Shown: one piece after another, positions 10,858-19,788 of the stretch
How the letters are laid out: the number at the start of each line of letters is the position of its first letter
Position numbering within the stretch: position 1 is the first letter of the stretch
NCBI GenBank assembly: GCA_021654635.1
Contig: AP025179.1
Coordinates: forward strand, 372,001 to 436,000
Length of the DNA: 64,000 nt
Direction of reading: 5' to 3'
Source of the DNA: Mycobacterium kiyosense
GTDB taxonomy: Bacteria > Actinomycetota > Actinomycetes > Mycobacteriales > Mycobacteriaceae
Notes under the pieces: generated by a model
The model's input: only the letters and a program-made list of their open reading frames with translations
What the model was told of the DNA's origin: nothing
Databases searched by the model: none
Position numbers and translations under genes: made by a program

Positions 10858-12528
10858 TCAGGCGAGCAGGCTTTCGACGGCGCTGACGTTGCTGCTGACC
10901 GCCGCCAATATGGTCAGCGCCTCGACACCGCCGGCGATCGTCGCCAGACCCACGTTGGCGGCCAGCGGATACCCGATCGCATTCACCACACTGCCCAGCG
11001 CGAGCTGCTGCGCAAAGAGCTGGGCGTCGTATATCGGCATCGCTGTCGCGAGGGAGAGAGCTATGTCGGCCGTGGGCAGCAGGACGGCGTAGTCGGTCGA
11101 GATGATCGTCGCGGCCGTGTTGACGATCCGTTCCGGCGACGGGAATCTCGCCGCCGTCGCCAGCAGGTCGCCCGGCGTCGGCGCTGCGAACGACGGCAGG
11201 GTGGGCGGATGTGCGGCCAGCGCCTGCAGGTCCACGCTGAAGTCGTGGATACCCTGTTGCGTCCCGGCGACCAGGGCGTTGGTCACCACCTGTGGGGGCA
11301 CCTCCGGGAACAGGCCGAACGGGGTCGCAACGTCGGCGTAACTCGTCGAGTAGCCGTGGGCCGGGTCTCCGTAGCCCAGGTTGACCAGGGCCTTCAAGTC
11401 CGGCTGCAGCAGGTTGGCCAATGGGTTACCGATCACCGGCAGCGCCCGAAGCGGTTCCAGTAGCGGCAGGTTCTGGGTCGGGATTGCATAGTAGGTGGTG
11501 TTGCCGGTGTAGCCCGGCGAGGTCGGCAACTGAACCGCATTGTTGACCTGGGCCACGCTGAGGTCGAAATAGGTGGGGTGCACGTAGATGATGCCGGCAA
11601 GCGCGTTGAGGTCTGCCAGGAAATTGAGCGGGTACCGCGGGAAGTCGGCGAACCCGTCGTACTCGAGGGTGTAGTTGGCCACCTGGTAGGGCGTGTCCGA
11701 GGGTGTCGCGCCGTAGAAATCCAGCCCGAGTGCCGGCAGGGCGAGACCCGGGAACCGCGACAGCATGCCGCCGTTGGGGTTCATCTCGTTGCCGGTCAGC
11801 ACGAAGTTGAGCATGGACGGGTCGGGCGGGTGGGCCCCGAACAGCGAAGTGCCCGCAGCGAGGTTCCGCATCTCCAGCGAGGCGATGACGGAGCTCTGGG
11901 AGATGCCGAACACCGTTACCGGCTGGTTCAGCATGGCGATCTGTTTGTAGAGCGCGCCGTCCAAGATGTTCAGGCCCTCTTGCACCGACGCGTTGAGCGT
12001 CATGCTCCGCACTCCGGTCAGCGGATACAGCTCTTCGGGAGTGACAAGGGGAAACGGGACGGTGGGGTGCAGGGCGTCGGGACGGATATAGAGATCGAGA
12101 GCGCCGTTGATCAACTTCGGAGTCGGTATCGGAACTCCGGTGCCGCCGATGATTATCGACAGCAGATTGGGCGGGAATGGCGGCAGGCTGACGGCGCCGG
12201 GCGCCGGTGCCGACGGCGCTCCCAACAGCCCCGGCAGGCTGTTTGCGATAGCCGTCTCGGCGTTCGCGTAGGCGTTCGCGGCTGCGCCGAGGGACTGCTG
12301 GAACTGGTATTGAAATGCCGACGCGTGCGTGAGCACGTCTTGGCACTGCCGGCCGTACGCGCCGAACAGATCGGCGATGGCCGCAGAGACTTCATCGCCC
12401 GCCGCTGCCAGCAGGCTCGACGTGGGCCCAGCCGCAGCCGCGCCGGCGGTGCTGAGGGCGGAAGCGATTCCCTCGAGGTCCGCGGCTGCGGTAGCCATGA
12501 CGTGGGGCTCGTTAACCAGAAACGACAT
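10858..12528 (-). CDS. PE protein with C-terminal PE-PPE domain
   Basis: A 556-residue paralog. The PE domain (MSFLVNEPHVM, residues 1-98) ends in YANAE, the YxxxD/E export motif. The PE-PPE domain carries IIGGTGVPIPTP, the nucleophile motif GISQS (Ile where the sisters have Tyr) and VHPTY. GGAAGGA lies about nine bases upstream of the ATG, in a leader that resembles that of the next PE gene, which suggests recent tandem duplication. A gap of 190 bases separates it from the downstream PE gene; nothing else is recognisable there. Confidence 0.9.
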   Translation of the reverse strand: MSFLVNEPHVMATAAADLEGIASALSTAGAAAAGPTSSLLAAAGDEVSAAIADLFGAYGRQCQDVLTHASAFQYQFQQSLGAAANAYANAETAIANSLPGLLGAPSAPAPGAVSLPPFPPNLLSIIIGGTGVPIPTPKLINGALDLYIRPDALHPTVPFPLVTPEELYPLTGVRSMTLNASVQEGLNILDGALYKQIAMLNQPVTVFGISQSSVIASLEMRNLAAGTSLFGAHPPDPSMLNFVLTGNEMNPNGGMLSRFPGLALPALGLDFYGATPSDTPYQVANYTLEYDGFADFPRYPLNFLADLNALAGIIYVHPTYFDLSVAQVNNAVQLPTSPGYTGNTTYYAIPTQNLPLLEPLRALPVIGNPLANLLQPDLKALVNLGYGDPAHGYSTSYADVATPFGLFPEVPPQVVTNALVAGTQQGIHDFSVDLQALAAHPPTLPSFAAPTPGDLLATAARFPSPERIVNTAATIISTDYAVLLPTADIALSLATAMPIYDAQLFAQQLALGSVVNAIGYPLAANVGLATIAGGVEALTILAAVSSNVSAVESLLA

Positions 12529-12679
12529 TCCCGCAAATCCTTCCAGGCCCCCGACGATGTTGGCGACAGCGTAGATGGAAGCTCCCGTTGCGTCGGACTA
12601 TTGCGCTGAATCGTTGACCGCCAAGCGAATTCACTGCGACACGGCAAAGTGCGGCGCCGCGGTCGCTGCGGCGCGCTGC

Positions 12680-14311
12680 TCAGAAGTGCAGGCTCTGCAG
12701 GTCCGCAGCGATCTCCGCGGCCGCCTCGACGACGGCGATGAACTCGATCATGCCGCCCAGTGCCGCCAACCCGGTGGTGGCCGCGAGCGGCAGCTGGATC
12801 GCGTCGACAATGTTGCCCTGGGCGAGCTGACTCAAAAACAGGGTCGCGTCGTAGGCGGGCAGCGTGGTGGCGAACGCGGTGGCCAGGTCGGCCGTCGGCA
12901 ACAGCACCGAGTAGCCGGTGGACACCACCGAGGCCAGCGTGTTGGCGATGTTCATCGGGGTCGCGGGCAGCGACGGCGGTGCCGCGGGCACGTACTGCTG
13001 GATCAACGGCGGGAAGGCGGGCGCGGCGATCACCGGCGGCGAGGTGAGCGCCGTCGGTGTCACGGCCAGGAAGTCGTTGATGCCCTGGTGGGTTCCGGCG
13101 ACCAGGGCGTTGGCGATCACGCCCGGAGGAACGTCGGGGAACAGCCCGAACGGGGTGGGTACGTTGGCCGGGCTGGTGGAGTAGCCGTAGTTCGGGTCGC
13201 CGTAGCCGAGGTTGACGAGCACCTTCAGATCCGGTTGCACCAGTGCGGCCAGGGGTTGGCCGATGACGGGGATGGCGCGCACGGGGTCCAGCAGCGGCAG
13301 ATCCGGGTGGCTGATCATGTACCACTGGTTGTTGGTGGCGCCCTGGGTCGGCAGCAGTGTCGCCGACGAGATCTGGGCCGGCGTCAGGTCGGCGTAGGTG
13401 GTGTGCACGGTGAGGATGCCGAACACCGCGTTGAGGTCGGACAGGATGTTCAGCGGGTAGCGCGGGAAGTCGGCGAACCCGTCGTACTCGAGGGTGTAGG
13501 TCGTCGTCTGATAGGGCCCGTCCGGGGTGGCACCGTAGAACGGCAGGCCGATCGTGGAGATGTTCAGCCCGGGGATGCGGGCCAGCACGCCACCGTTGGG
13601 GTTCATCTCGTTGCCGGTCAGGATGAAGTTGATCAGGCCGGGGTCCGGCATATTCGGGCCCAGCGAGATGTAGTGCTGCATCAGCAGCGACGAGATGATT
13701 GCACTCTGTGAGTAGCCGAAGACGGTGACGTGGTTGCCCAGCGCCAGTTGATTGGAGACGGCCGCGTTCAGCACTTCCAGCCCCTGCTGCACGGAGGTGG
13801 CCAGTGGCAGGGAGCGGACGCCGGTGATCGGGTAGAGCTGCTCGGGGGTGAACAACCCGGAGACGGGGATGGCCGGCGACAGGAACAGCTCGGTGATGGC
13901 GTTGAGGTATTTGGGTGTGGGCATCGGCATTCCGGTGCCGCCCATCACGATCGCCGTGCTGAGCCCCGACGGCGCGCCGACAGCAGGGGTGGTCAGACCG
14001 GCCGTCGCGCTCTGCACCAACTGGGCCGTGTTGAGGGCGTCGGCGTCGGCGTAGTACGCCGCGGTGGCACTCAGGCGCTGCACCAGTTGGCCGTAGAGCG
14101 CATCGATGCGCGCGCTGATCCCCTGGAATTGCCGGCCGTACTCGCCGAAGAAATCGGCGATCGCCGCCGACACCTCGTCGGCGGCGGCCGTCAGCACCGC
14201 GGTCGTGGGCCCCGCCGCGGCCGCGCCGGCCGCGCCGATGGTCGCACCGAGCCCAGCTAATTCGGTTGCCGCAGCTGCCAACTCGGGCGTTTGGGCGAAT
14301 ACGTACGACAA
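12680..14311 (-). CDS. PE protein with C-terminal PE-PPE domain
   Basis: A 543-residue paralog, first gene of the tandem set. It keeps the true PE dipeptide (MSYVFAQTPEL) and the YADAD export signal at the end of the PE domain. The hydrolase domain has VMGGTGMPMPTP, GYSQS and VHTTY. The frame opens at a TTG at 14317, but the TTG at 14311 gives the family start MSY and is preceded by GGAAGGG at seven bases, so 14311 is chosen. Homologous in order to PE2 (Rv0152c), which is followed by ptpB as here. Confidence 0.88.
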   Translation of the reverse strand: MSYVFAQTPELAAAATELAGLGATIGAAGAAAAGPTTAVLTAAADEVSAAIADFFGEYGRQFQGISARIDALYGQLVQRLSATAAYYADADALNTAQLVQSATAGLTTPAVGAPSGLSTAIVMGGTGMPMPTPKYLNAITELFLSPAIPVSGLFTPEQLYPITGVRSLPLATSVQQGLEVLNAAVSNQLALGNHVTVFGYSQSAIISSLLMQHYISLGPNMPDPGLINFILTGNEMNPNGGVLARIPGLNISTIGLPFYGATPDGPYQTTTYTLEYDGFADFPRYPLNILSDLNAVFGILTVHTTYADLTPAQISSATLLPTQGATNNQWYMISHPDLPLLDPVRAIPVIGQPLAALVQPDLKVLVNLGYGDPNYGYSTSPANVPTPFGLFPDVPPGVIANALVAGTHQGINDFLAVTPTALTSPPVIAAPAFPPLIQQYVPAAPPSLPATPMNIANTLASVVSTGYSVLLPTADLATAFATTLPAYDATLFLSQLAQGNIVDAIQLPLAATTGLAALGGMIEFIAVVEAAAEIAADLQSLHF

Positions 14312-14418
14312 GCGCAATCCCTTCCAGCACCCCGGGTCGAGAATTCCGCCCGGCTGGTATCCGTTGAGGGTAAAGCGATTCCGCCGCGCTGTCCGGCCTT
14401 TCGGCCGACCGCGCCGGC

Positions 14419-15252
14419 TCAGCCCAGCAGGGCGCGCTGCAGCTGCCGCACGTCGGCCTCGGTGACCCCGGAGGCGCGCAGGTAGGCCTCCAGCGACCCG
14501 AAGGATTCGTCGATCGCCTGCCAGGACGCCGCCAGGTATTCGGCCCGCACCCCCAGCACCCCGTCGGACAGCCGGGCTTTGGTGAACGTCACGACCTCGG
14601 GGGTCAGCTCGACGTCGGGGCGCGCGGCGACCATCTCCATGATCTGATGGCGCAACACCGGCACGGCGGCATTGCTGCGCAGATAGTCGGCGACGATGAC
14701 GTCACGATCAATGCCCAAGGCCCCCAACACCGTCGCGACCACGAAGCCGGTACGGTCCTTGCCGGCAAAGCAGTGGGTGAGCACCGGGCGTCCGCCGGCC
14801 AGCAGTGTGAAGACGCGCTGCACCGCGCGTTGCGCCCCGTTGCGGGTGGGGAATTGGCGGTATTCGTCGATCATGTACTGGACGGCTCTGGCCTCGATGT
14901 CTTCGTCGGAGTCCTCCGGCGAGCCTTCGGCAAGGATTTTCTTGAAGGCGGACTCGTGCGGTGCGTCCTGATCAGGCCCGTCGTCCTTCTGGTCGCCCAG
15001 GTCGGGTACCGGCAGCAGGTGGATGTCGACGCCGTCGGGCACGCGCCCCGGCCCGCGCCGGGCGACTTCGCGGGCCGCGCGCAGATCGGCGACATCGGTG
15101 ATGCCCAGCTCGCGCAGTACCGCGCGGCCCTCGTCGTCCAGACCGCTGAGCTCACCGGAGCGGAACAGCCGGCCCGGCCGCACCGCCCCGGCGGTGTCTG
15201 CGACGTCGCGAAAGTTCCACCCGCCCGGCAGATCTCGTAATCCGTCAGCCAT
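14419..15252 (-). CDS. ptpB: secreted protein tyrosine/lipid phosphatase PtpB
   Basis: A 277-residue phosphatase with the P-loop HCFAGKDRTGF: nucleophile C161 and R167. The family acts on phosphotyrosine, phosphoserine/threonine and phosphoinositides, and in M. tuberculosis PtpB is secreted and blunts macrophage signalling. The frame stays open upstream to 15441, but the ATG at 15252 overlaps the fadE2 stop by eight bases and gives a length one residue from the known 276. Translational coupling with fadE2 is likely. Whether it is secreted in this organism cannot be seen; there is no signal peptide, as in the known protein. Confidence 0.93.
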   Translation of the reverse strand: MADGLRDLPGGWNFRDVADTAGAVRPGRLFRSGELSGLDDEGRAVLRELGITDVADLRAAREVARRGPGRVPDGVDIHLLPVPDLGDQKDDGPDQDAPHESAFKKILAEGSPEDSDEDIEARAVQYMIDEYRQFPTRNGAQRAVQRVFTLLAGGRPVLTHCFAGKDRTGFVVATVLGALGIDRDVIVADYLRSNAAVPVLRHQIMEMVAARPDVELTPEVVTFTKARLSDGVLGVRAEYLAASWQAIDESFGSLEAYLRASGVTEADVRQLQRALLG

Positions 15253-16465
15253 TGTTGGTGACCGCTGCGGCCAGCGCGGACTGCTCGCGGCCGAGTTCGC
15301 TGCGGGCGATGGTCCGCATGTGCACCTCGTCGGGACCGTCGAAGATCCGCATGGCGCGGTGCCAGCCGTACAACCGGGCCAGTGGGGTGTCGTCGCAGAT
15401 ACCCGCGGCGCCGTGCACCTGAATCGCGCGGTCGATGACATCGCAAGCCACCTGCGGGGCTACCGCCTTGATCTGCGACACCAGCAGGTGGGCGGCTTTG
15501 TTGCCGTGCTGGTCGATGGTCCACGCAGCCTTCTCGCACAGCAGCCTGGCTTGGTCGATTTCGTTGCGGGACTTGGCAATTGCGTGCTGCACCAGACCCT
15601 GGTCGGCCAGTGGGCGACCAAACGCGATGCGGCTGTTGGCCCGATGCGTCATCAACGCCAAAGCCCGCTCGGCGCCGCCGAGAGCCCGCATACAGTGGTG
15701 GATGCGGCCCGGCCCCAGCCGCGCCTGGGCGATCGCGAAACCGGAGCCCTCCTCGCCGAGCAGGTTGGTCGCCGGCACCCGGACGTTGTCGAAGTCGATC
15801 TCGCAGTGGCCGTGCTGGTCTTGGCGGCCGAACACCGGGGTCGACCGCAGCACGGTCACTCCCGGGGTGTCGATCGGCACCAGGACCATGGACTGCTGCT
15901 GGTGGCTGGCCGCCTCGGGATTGGTGCGCCCCATCACGATCAGAATCTTGCAGCGCGGGTCCGCGGCGCCCGAAGTCCACCACTTACGGCCGTTGATCAC
16001 GTAGTCGGCACCGTCGCGCACGATCGAGGTCTCGATGTTGCGGGCATCGCTGCTGGCTACCGCGGGCTCGGTCATCGAGAAGGCGCTGCGGATCTCGCCG
16101 TTGAGCAACGGCTCCAGCCAGTCTTTGCGCTGCTGCTCGGTGGCGAACAGGTGCAGGGTCTCCATGTTGCCGGTGTCCGGCGCCGCGCAGTTCAACGCTT
16201 CCGGCGCGATCTCGAGGCTCCACCCGGTCAGCTCCGCCAGCGGCGCGTACTCCAGGTTGGTCAGACCCGACTCGGCGGGCAGGAACAGGTTCCACAAGCC
16301 CCGCTCCCTGGCCTTGACCTTGAGCTCCTCGACCACCGGCGGAACCGTGAAGTCGTCCGGCCCGGCCTCGTGCCGGTACCGGTCGTACTCGGCCTCGGCG
16401 GGAAAGACGTACTCCGTCATGAAGTCGGACAGTTTCTTGTGGTAGTCGCTGGCTTTAGCCGACAT
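15245..16465 (-). CDS. fadE2: acyl-CoA dehydrogenase FadE2
   Basis: A 406-residue flavoprotein of the acyl-CoA dehydrogenase family. It has the N-terminal helical domain, the FAD/substrate segment FSMTEPAVASSDARN, and a C-terminal bundle with ALGGAERALALM and IQVHGAAGI. The overall form is that of long ACAD10/11-type enzymes. It should oxidise an acyl-CoA to the enoyl-CoA with an electron-transfer flavoprotein. Starts at 16477 (MDFAMSAKAS) and 16465 (MSAKAS) are both possible; 16465 is nearer the known 403-residue length. Upstream is a divergent gap of about 175 bases to pntAA with no clear promoter. Confidence 0.9.
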   Translation of the reverse strand: MSAKASDYHKKLSDFMTEYVFPAEAEYDRYRHEAGPDDFTVPPVVEELKVKARERGLWNLFLPAESGLTNLEYAPLAELTGWSLEIAPEALNCAAPDTGNMETLHLFATEQQRKDWLEPLLNGEIRSAFSMTEPAVASSDARNIETSIVRDGADYVINGRKWWTSGAADPRCKILIVMGRTNPEAASHQQQSMVLVPIDTPGVTVLRSTPVFGRQDQHGHCEIDFDNVRVPATNLLGEEGSGFAIAQARLGPGRIHHCMRALGGAERALALMTHRANSRIAFGRPLADQGLVQHAIAKSRNEIDQARLLCEKAAWTIDQHGNKAAHLLVSQIKAVAPQVACDVIDRAIQVHGAAGICDDTPLARLYGWHRAMRIFDGPDEVHMRTIARSELGREQSALAAAVTNNG

Positions 16466-16641
16466 CGCGAAGTCCATGTCCGCCACGATATGACACGCGT
16501 TGACCGCCACTTTCGGGCACATCGGACATTTACGCTCTGGTGGTCGCGTTATTGGCGGGGCTGCAAAGTCCCGTAGGGTGTCTGAGCAATCAGATCGGGG
16601 TGTGTACCCGGCAAAAACATCAGAAAGTGGATGTACGCGCC

Positions 16642-17754
16642 ATGACAGAAGCGCAGGCAGGACTCGTGAAGGTCGGGGTGGTGGCCGAATCCGGGGCCGA
16701 CGAGCGGCGCGTTGCGTTGGTACCCAAAGCGGTAGCCGGACTGGTGAACAACGGCCTGGCCGTGGTGGTCGAATCCGGCGCCGGGGAGCGCGCGCTGCTG
16801 CCCGACCAGCTCTACATCGATGCCGGCGCCACCATCGGTGACGCCTGGGCGGCCGACATCGTGGTGAAGGTGGCGCCACCGACCGCCGAGGAAGTGGGCA
16901 AGCTGCACAGCGGGCAGACGCTGATCGGCTTCCTGGCGCCGCGTAACAAGGACAACTCGATCGGCGCGCTGACGCAGGCCGGTGTGCAGGCCTTCGCCCT
17001 GGAGGCGATTCCGCGTATCTCGCGGGCACAGGCGATGGACGCGTTGTCGTCGCAGGGCAACGTCTCCGGTTACAAGGCGGTGCTGCTGGCGGCCTCCGAG
17101 TCCACCCGGTTCTTCCCCATGCTGACCACCGCGGCGGGCACCGTGAAGCCGGCCACCGTGCTGGTGCTCGGCGTCGGCGTGGCCGGGCTGCAGGCGCTGG
17201 CGACGGCCAAGCGACTGGGTGCCCGCACCACTGGATACGACGTGCGGCCCGAGGTGGCCGACCAGGTGCGCTCGGTGGGCGCGCAGTGGCTGGACATCGG
17301 CATCGACGCCGCCGGCGAGGGTGGGTATGCCCGCGAGCTCACCGACGACGAGCGCGCCCAGCAGCAGCAGGCGCTGGAGAAGGCGATCAGCGGCTTCGAC
17401 GTGGTGATCACCACCGCGCTGGTGCCCGGCCGCCCGGCGCCGCGGTTGGTGACCGCCGCCGCGGTCGAGGCGATGAAGCCGGGCAGCGTGGTGGTGGACC
17501 TGGCCGGCGAGACCGGCGGCAACTGCGAGCTCACCGAGCCCGGCCAGACCGTCGTCAAGCACGACGTCACCATCGCCTCGCCGCTGAACCTGCCGGCCAC
17601 CATGCCCGAGCACGCCAGCGAGCTCTACAGCAAGAACATCACCGCCCTGCTGGATCTGCTGATCAAGGACGGCAAGCTGGCCCCCGACTTCGACGACGAA
17701 GTCATCGCGGATTCCTGTGTGACGCGGCCCAAGACGGCCGGAGGAGAGGCGTAG
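16642..17754 (+). CDS. pntAA: NAD(P) transhydrogenase subunit alpha part 1
   Basis: A 370-residue soluble NAD(H)-binding domain (dI) of the proton-translocating transhydrogenase. It has the alanine-dehydrogenase/PNT N-terminal domain and a Rossmann motif VLGVGVAGLQALATAK at about residues 174-189, followed by GYDVRPEVADQV. The frame extends upstream to 16540, but the ATG at 16642 gives MTEAQAGLVKVGV, close to the 366 residues of Rv0155. The next gene begins at the base after its stop. The complex exchanges hydride between NADH and NADP+, driven by the proton gradient. Confidence 0.94.
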   Translation: MTEAQAGLVKVGVVAESGADERRVALVPKAVAGLVNNGLAVVVESGAGERALLPDQLYIDAGATIGDAWAADIVVKVAPPTAEEVGKLHSGQTLIGFLAPRNKDNSIGALTQAGVQAFALEAIPRISRAQAMDALSSQGNVSGYKAVLLAASESTRFFPMLTTAAGTVKPATVLVLGVGVAGLQALATAKRLGARTTGYDVRPEVADQVRSVGAQWLDIGIDAAGEGGYARELTDDERAQQQQALEKAISGFDVVITTALVPGRPAPRLVTAAAVEAMKPGSVVVDLAGETGGNCELTEPGQTVVKHDVTIASPLNLPATMPEHASELYSKNITALLDLLIKDGKLAPDFDDEVIADSCVTRPKTAGGEA

Positions 17755-18084
17755 ATGTACGACGAGCTGTTGGCCAACCTCGCGATCCTGGTGCTGTCCG
17801 GTTTCGTCGGGTTCGCGGTGATCTCCAAGGTGCCCAACACCTTGCACACCCCGCTGATGTCGGGCACCAACGCCATCCACGGCATCGTGGTGCTGGGCGC
17901 GCTGGTGGTGTTCGGCGAAGTGGAGCACCCCTCGCTGGCCGTGCAGATCATCCTGTTCGTGGCGGTGGTGTTCGGCACGCTGAACGTCATCGGCGGCTTC
18001 ATCGTCACCGACCGGATGCTGGGCATGTTCAAGGGCAAGAAGAAGGCCCTGCCCGCGGCGAAATCTGAAGAGGCCGCCAAATGA
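17755..18084 (+). CDS. pntAB: NAD(P) transhydrogenase subunit alpha part 2
   Basis: A 109-residue membrane subunit with three hydrophobic segments (about 6-24, 42-58 and 62-84) and a lysine-rich cytoplasmic tail (MFKGKKKAL). This is the split-alpha arrangement typical of actinobacteria: dI and the first membrane part are separate proteins. It abuts pntAA and its ATGA overlaps the start of pntB, so the three subunits are translated together. Confidence 0.94.
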   Translation: MYDELLANLAILVLSGFVGFAVISKVPNTLHTPLMSGTNAIHGIVVLGALVVFGEVEHPSLAVQIILFVAVVFGTLNVIGGFIVTDRMLGMFKGKKKALPAAKSEEAAK

Positions 18085-19505
18085 ACTATCTGGTGATCGG
18101 CCTCTATATCTTCGCGTTCTCGCTGTTCATCTACGGCTTGATGGGCCTGACGGGTCCGAAAACCGCGGTGCGCGGCAATCTGATCGCTGCGGTCGGGATG
18201 GCCATCGCCGTGGCCGCCACGCTGGTCAAGATCCGGCACACCGAGAGCTGGATCTGGATCATCGCCGGGCTGGTGGTGGGTGTGGTGCTGGGCGTGCCGC
18301 CGGCGCGGCTGACCAGGATGACCGCGATGCCGCAGCTGGTGGCCTTCTTCAACGGTGTCGGCGGCGGCACGGTCGCGCTCATCGCGCTGGCGGAGTTCAT
18401 GGAGACCAAGGGCTTCTCGGCGTTCCAGCACGGCGAGTCGCCGACCGTGCACATCGTGGTGGCCTCGCTGTTCGCCGCGATCATCGGGTCGATCTCGTTC
18501 TGGGGCTCGATCATCGCGTTCGGCAAGCTGCAGGAGATCATCTCCGGGTCGCCGATCGGGTTCGGCAAACTGCAGCAGCCGGTCAACCTGCTGCTACTGG
18601 TCGCCGCGGTCGGGGCCGCGGTTGTCGTCGGCCTGCACGCACATCCGGGCACCGGCGGGGCGTCGCTGTGGTGGATGATCGGCCTGCTCGCCGCGGCCGG
18701 CGTGCTGGGCCTGATGGTGGTGCTGCCCATCGGCGGCGCCGACATGCCAGTGGTGATCTCGCTGCTGAATGCGATGACCGGGCTGTCGGCCGCGGCCGCG
18801 GGCCTGGCGCTGAACAACACCGCGATGATCGTGGCCGGCATGATCGTCGGCGCCTCCGGTTCCATCCTGACCAACCTGATGGCCAAGGCGATGAACCGGT
18901 CCATCCCGGCGATCGTCGCCGGCGGGTTCGGTGGCGGCGGCGTGGCCGTCGGCGGCGGTGACAGCGCAGACAAGACCGTCAAGGCCACCTCGGCCGCCGA
19001 TGCCGCGATCCAGATGGCCTACGCCAACCAGGTGATCGTGGTGCCGGGTTACGGCCTGGCCGTCGCGCAGGCACAGCACGCCGTCAAGGACATGGCCGCG
19101 TTGCTGGAGGCCAAGGGTGTGCCGGTCAAGTACGCGATCCACCCGGTCGCCGGCCGGATGCCCGGGCACATGAACGTGCTGCTGGCCGAGGCCGAGGTCG
19201 ACTACGACGCGATGAAGGACATGGACGACATCAACGACGAGTTCGCCCGCACCGACGTCGCGATCGTCATCGGCGCCAACGACGTCACCAACCCGGCGGC
19301 CCGCAACGACGCGTCCAGCCCGATCTACGGCATGCCGATCCTCAACGTCGACAAGGCCAAGTCGGTGATCGTGCTGAAGCGTTCGATGAATTCCGGGTTC
19401 GCCGGCATCGACAACCCGTTGTTCTACGGGGAGGGCACCACGATGCTGTTCGGGGACGCGAAGAAGTCGGTAACTGAGGTCGCCGAGGAACTGAAGGCGC
19501 TCTAG
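18081..19505 (+). CDS. pntB: NAD(P) transhydrogenase subunit beta
   Basis: A 474-residue subunit. Residues 1 to about 270 hold eight or nine transmembrane helices of the proton channel. The C-terminal soluble dIII domain binds NADP(H), with VVPGYGLAVAQAQHA, HPVAGRMPGHMNVLLAEA and the GANDVTNPAAR loop. Overlaps pntAB by four bases. Length equals the known 475 within one residue. This completes a functional-looking pntAA-pntAB-pntB operon. Confidence 0.95.
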   Translation: MNYLVIGLYIFAFSLFIYGLMGLTGPKTAVRGNLIAAVGMAIAVAATLVKIRHTESWIWIIAGLVVGVVLGVPPARLTRMTAMPQLVAFFNGVGGGTVALIALAEFMETKGFSAFQHGESPTVHIVVASLFAAIIGSISFWGSIIAFGKLQEIISGSPIGFGKLQQPVNLLLLVAAVGAAVVVGLHAHPGTGGASLWWMIGLLAAAGVLGLMVVLPIGGADMPVVISLLNAMTGLSAAAAGLALNNTAMIVAGMIVGASGSILTNLMAKAMNRSIPAIVAGGFGGGGVAVGGGDSADKTVKATSAADAAIQMAYANQVIVVPGYGLAVAQAQHAVKDMAALLEAKGVPVKYAIHPVAGRMPGHMNVLLAEAEVDYDAMKDMDDINDEFARTDVAIVIGANDVTNPAARNDASSPIYGMPILNVDKAKSVIVLKRSMNSGFAGIDNPLFYGEGTTMLFGDAKKSVTEVAEELKAL

Positions 19506-19523
19506 ACAGGCCAGACAGGCGTT

Positions 19524-19649
19524 CTAGACGGGCGGGTAGGCCGGCGGCGGGTAGCCGTTGCCGTCCTCGACGCCGCGCAAACCCCAGGTCAGATAGCTGA
19601 AGAAGAACTCGATCTCGTCGCTTCCGTCGTAGTCAGGACTCGGGTCCAT
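19524..19649 (-). CDS. 41-residue conserved small protein, Rv0157A-like
   Basis: A short minus-strand frame starts MDPSPDYDGSDEIEFFF, continues through an SYLTWGLRG segment and ends in a proline/tyrosine-rich tail (YPPPAYPPV). The ATG at 19649 has AGGTGG at five bases. An annotated small gene, Rv0157A, occupies the same place between pntB and the TetR gene in M. tuberculosis, which supports it as real. It lies convergent to pntB. The protein is acidic at the N-terminus with no signal peptide or clear transmembrane helix. Function unknown. Confidence 0.65.
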   Translation of the reverse strand: MDPSPDYDGSDEIEFFFSYLTWGLRGVEDGNGYPPPAYPPV

Positions 19650-19748
19650 AAGGCCACCTCTCGTCTGGTGTTCGACTCGCGACTGAATACCCGGGCAAGT
19701 CTAGTCCCATCCACGTCGCGGCGACAGGTGGTGCCGCCCGTAAACTGT

Positions 19749-19764
19749 CCAACCAGTTGATTGG
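19749..19764. promoter_or_regulatory. candidate TetR operator CCAACCAGTTGATTGG
   Basis: A 16-bp imperfect palindrome (CCAA ends, 12 of 16 positions symmetric) lies 24 bases before the ATG of the TetR gene at 19789. The size, symmetry and position are those of an autoregulatory TetR operator. Binding is inferred. Confidence 0.45.
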
Positions 19765-19788
19765 TAAATGCGACGATAGTGAGTAAAG

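Noticed and set aside
12153..14330. 725-residue minus-strand frame over two PE genes
   Set aside because: It is an out-of-frame reading across a PE gene, an intergenic gap and the next PE gene; the true proteins are in other frames.
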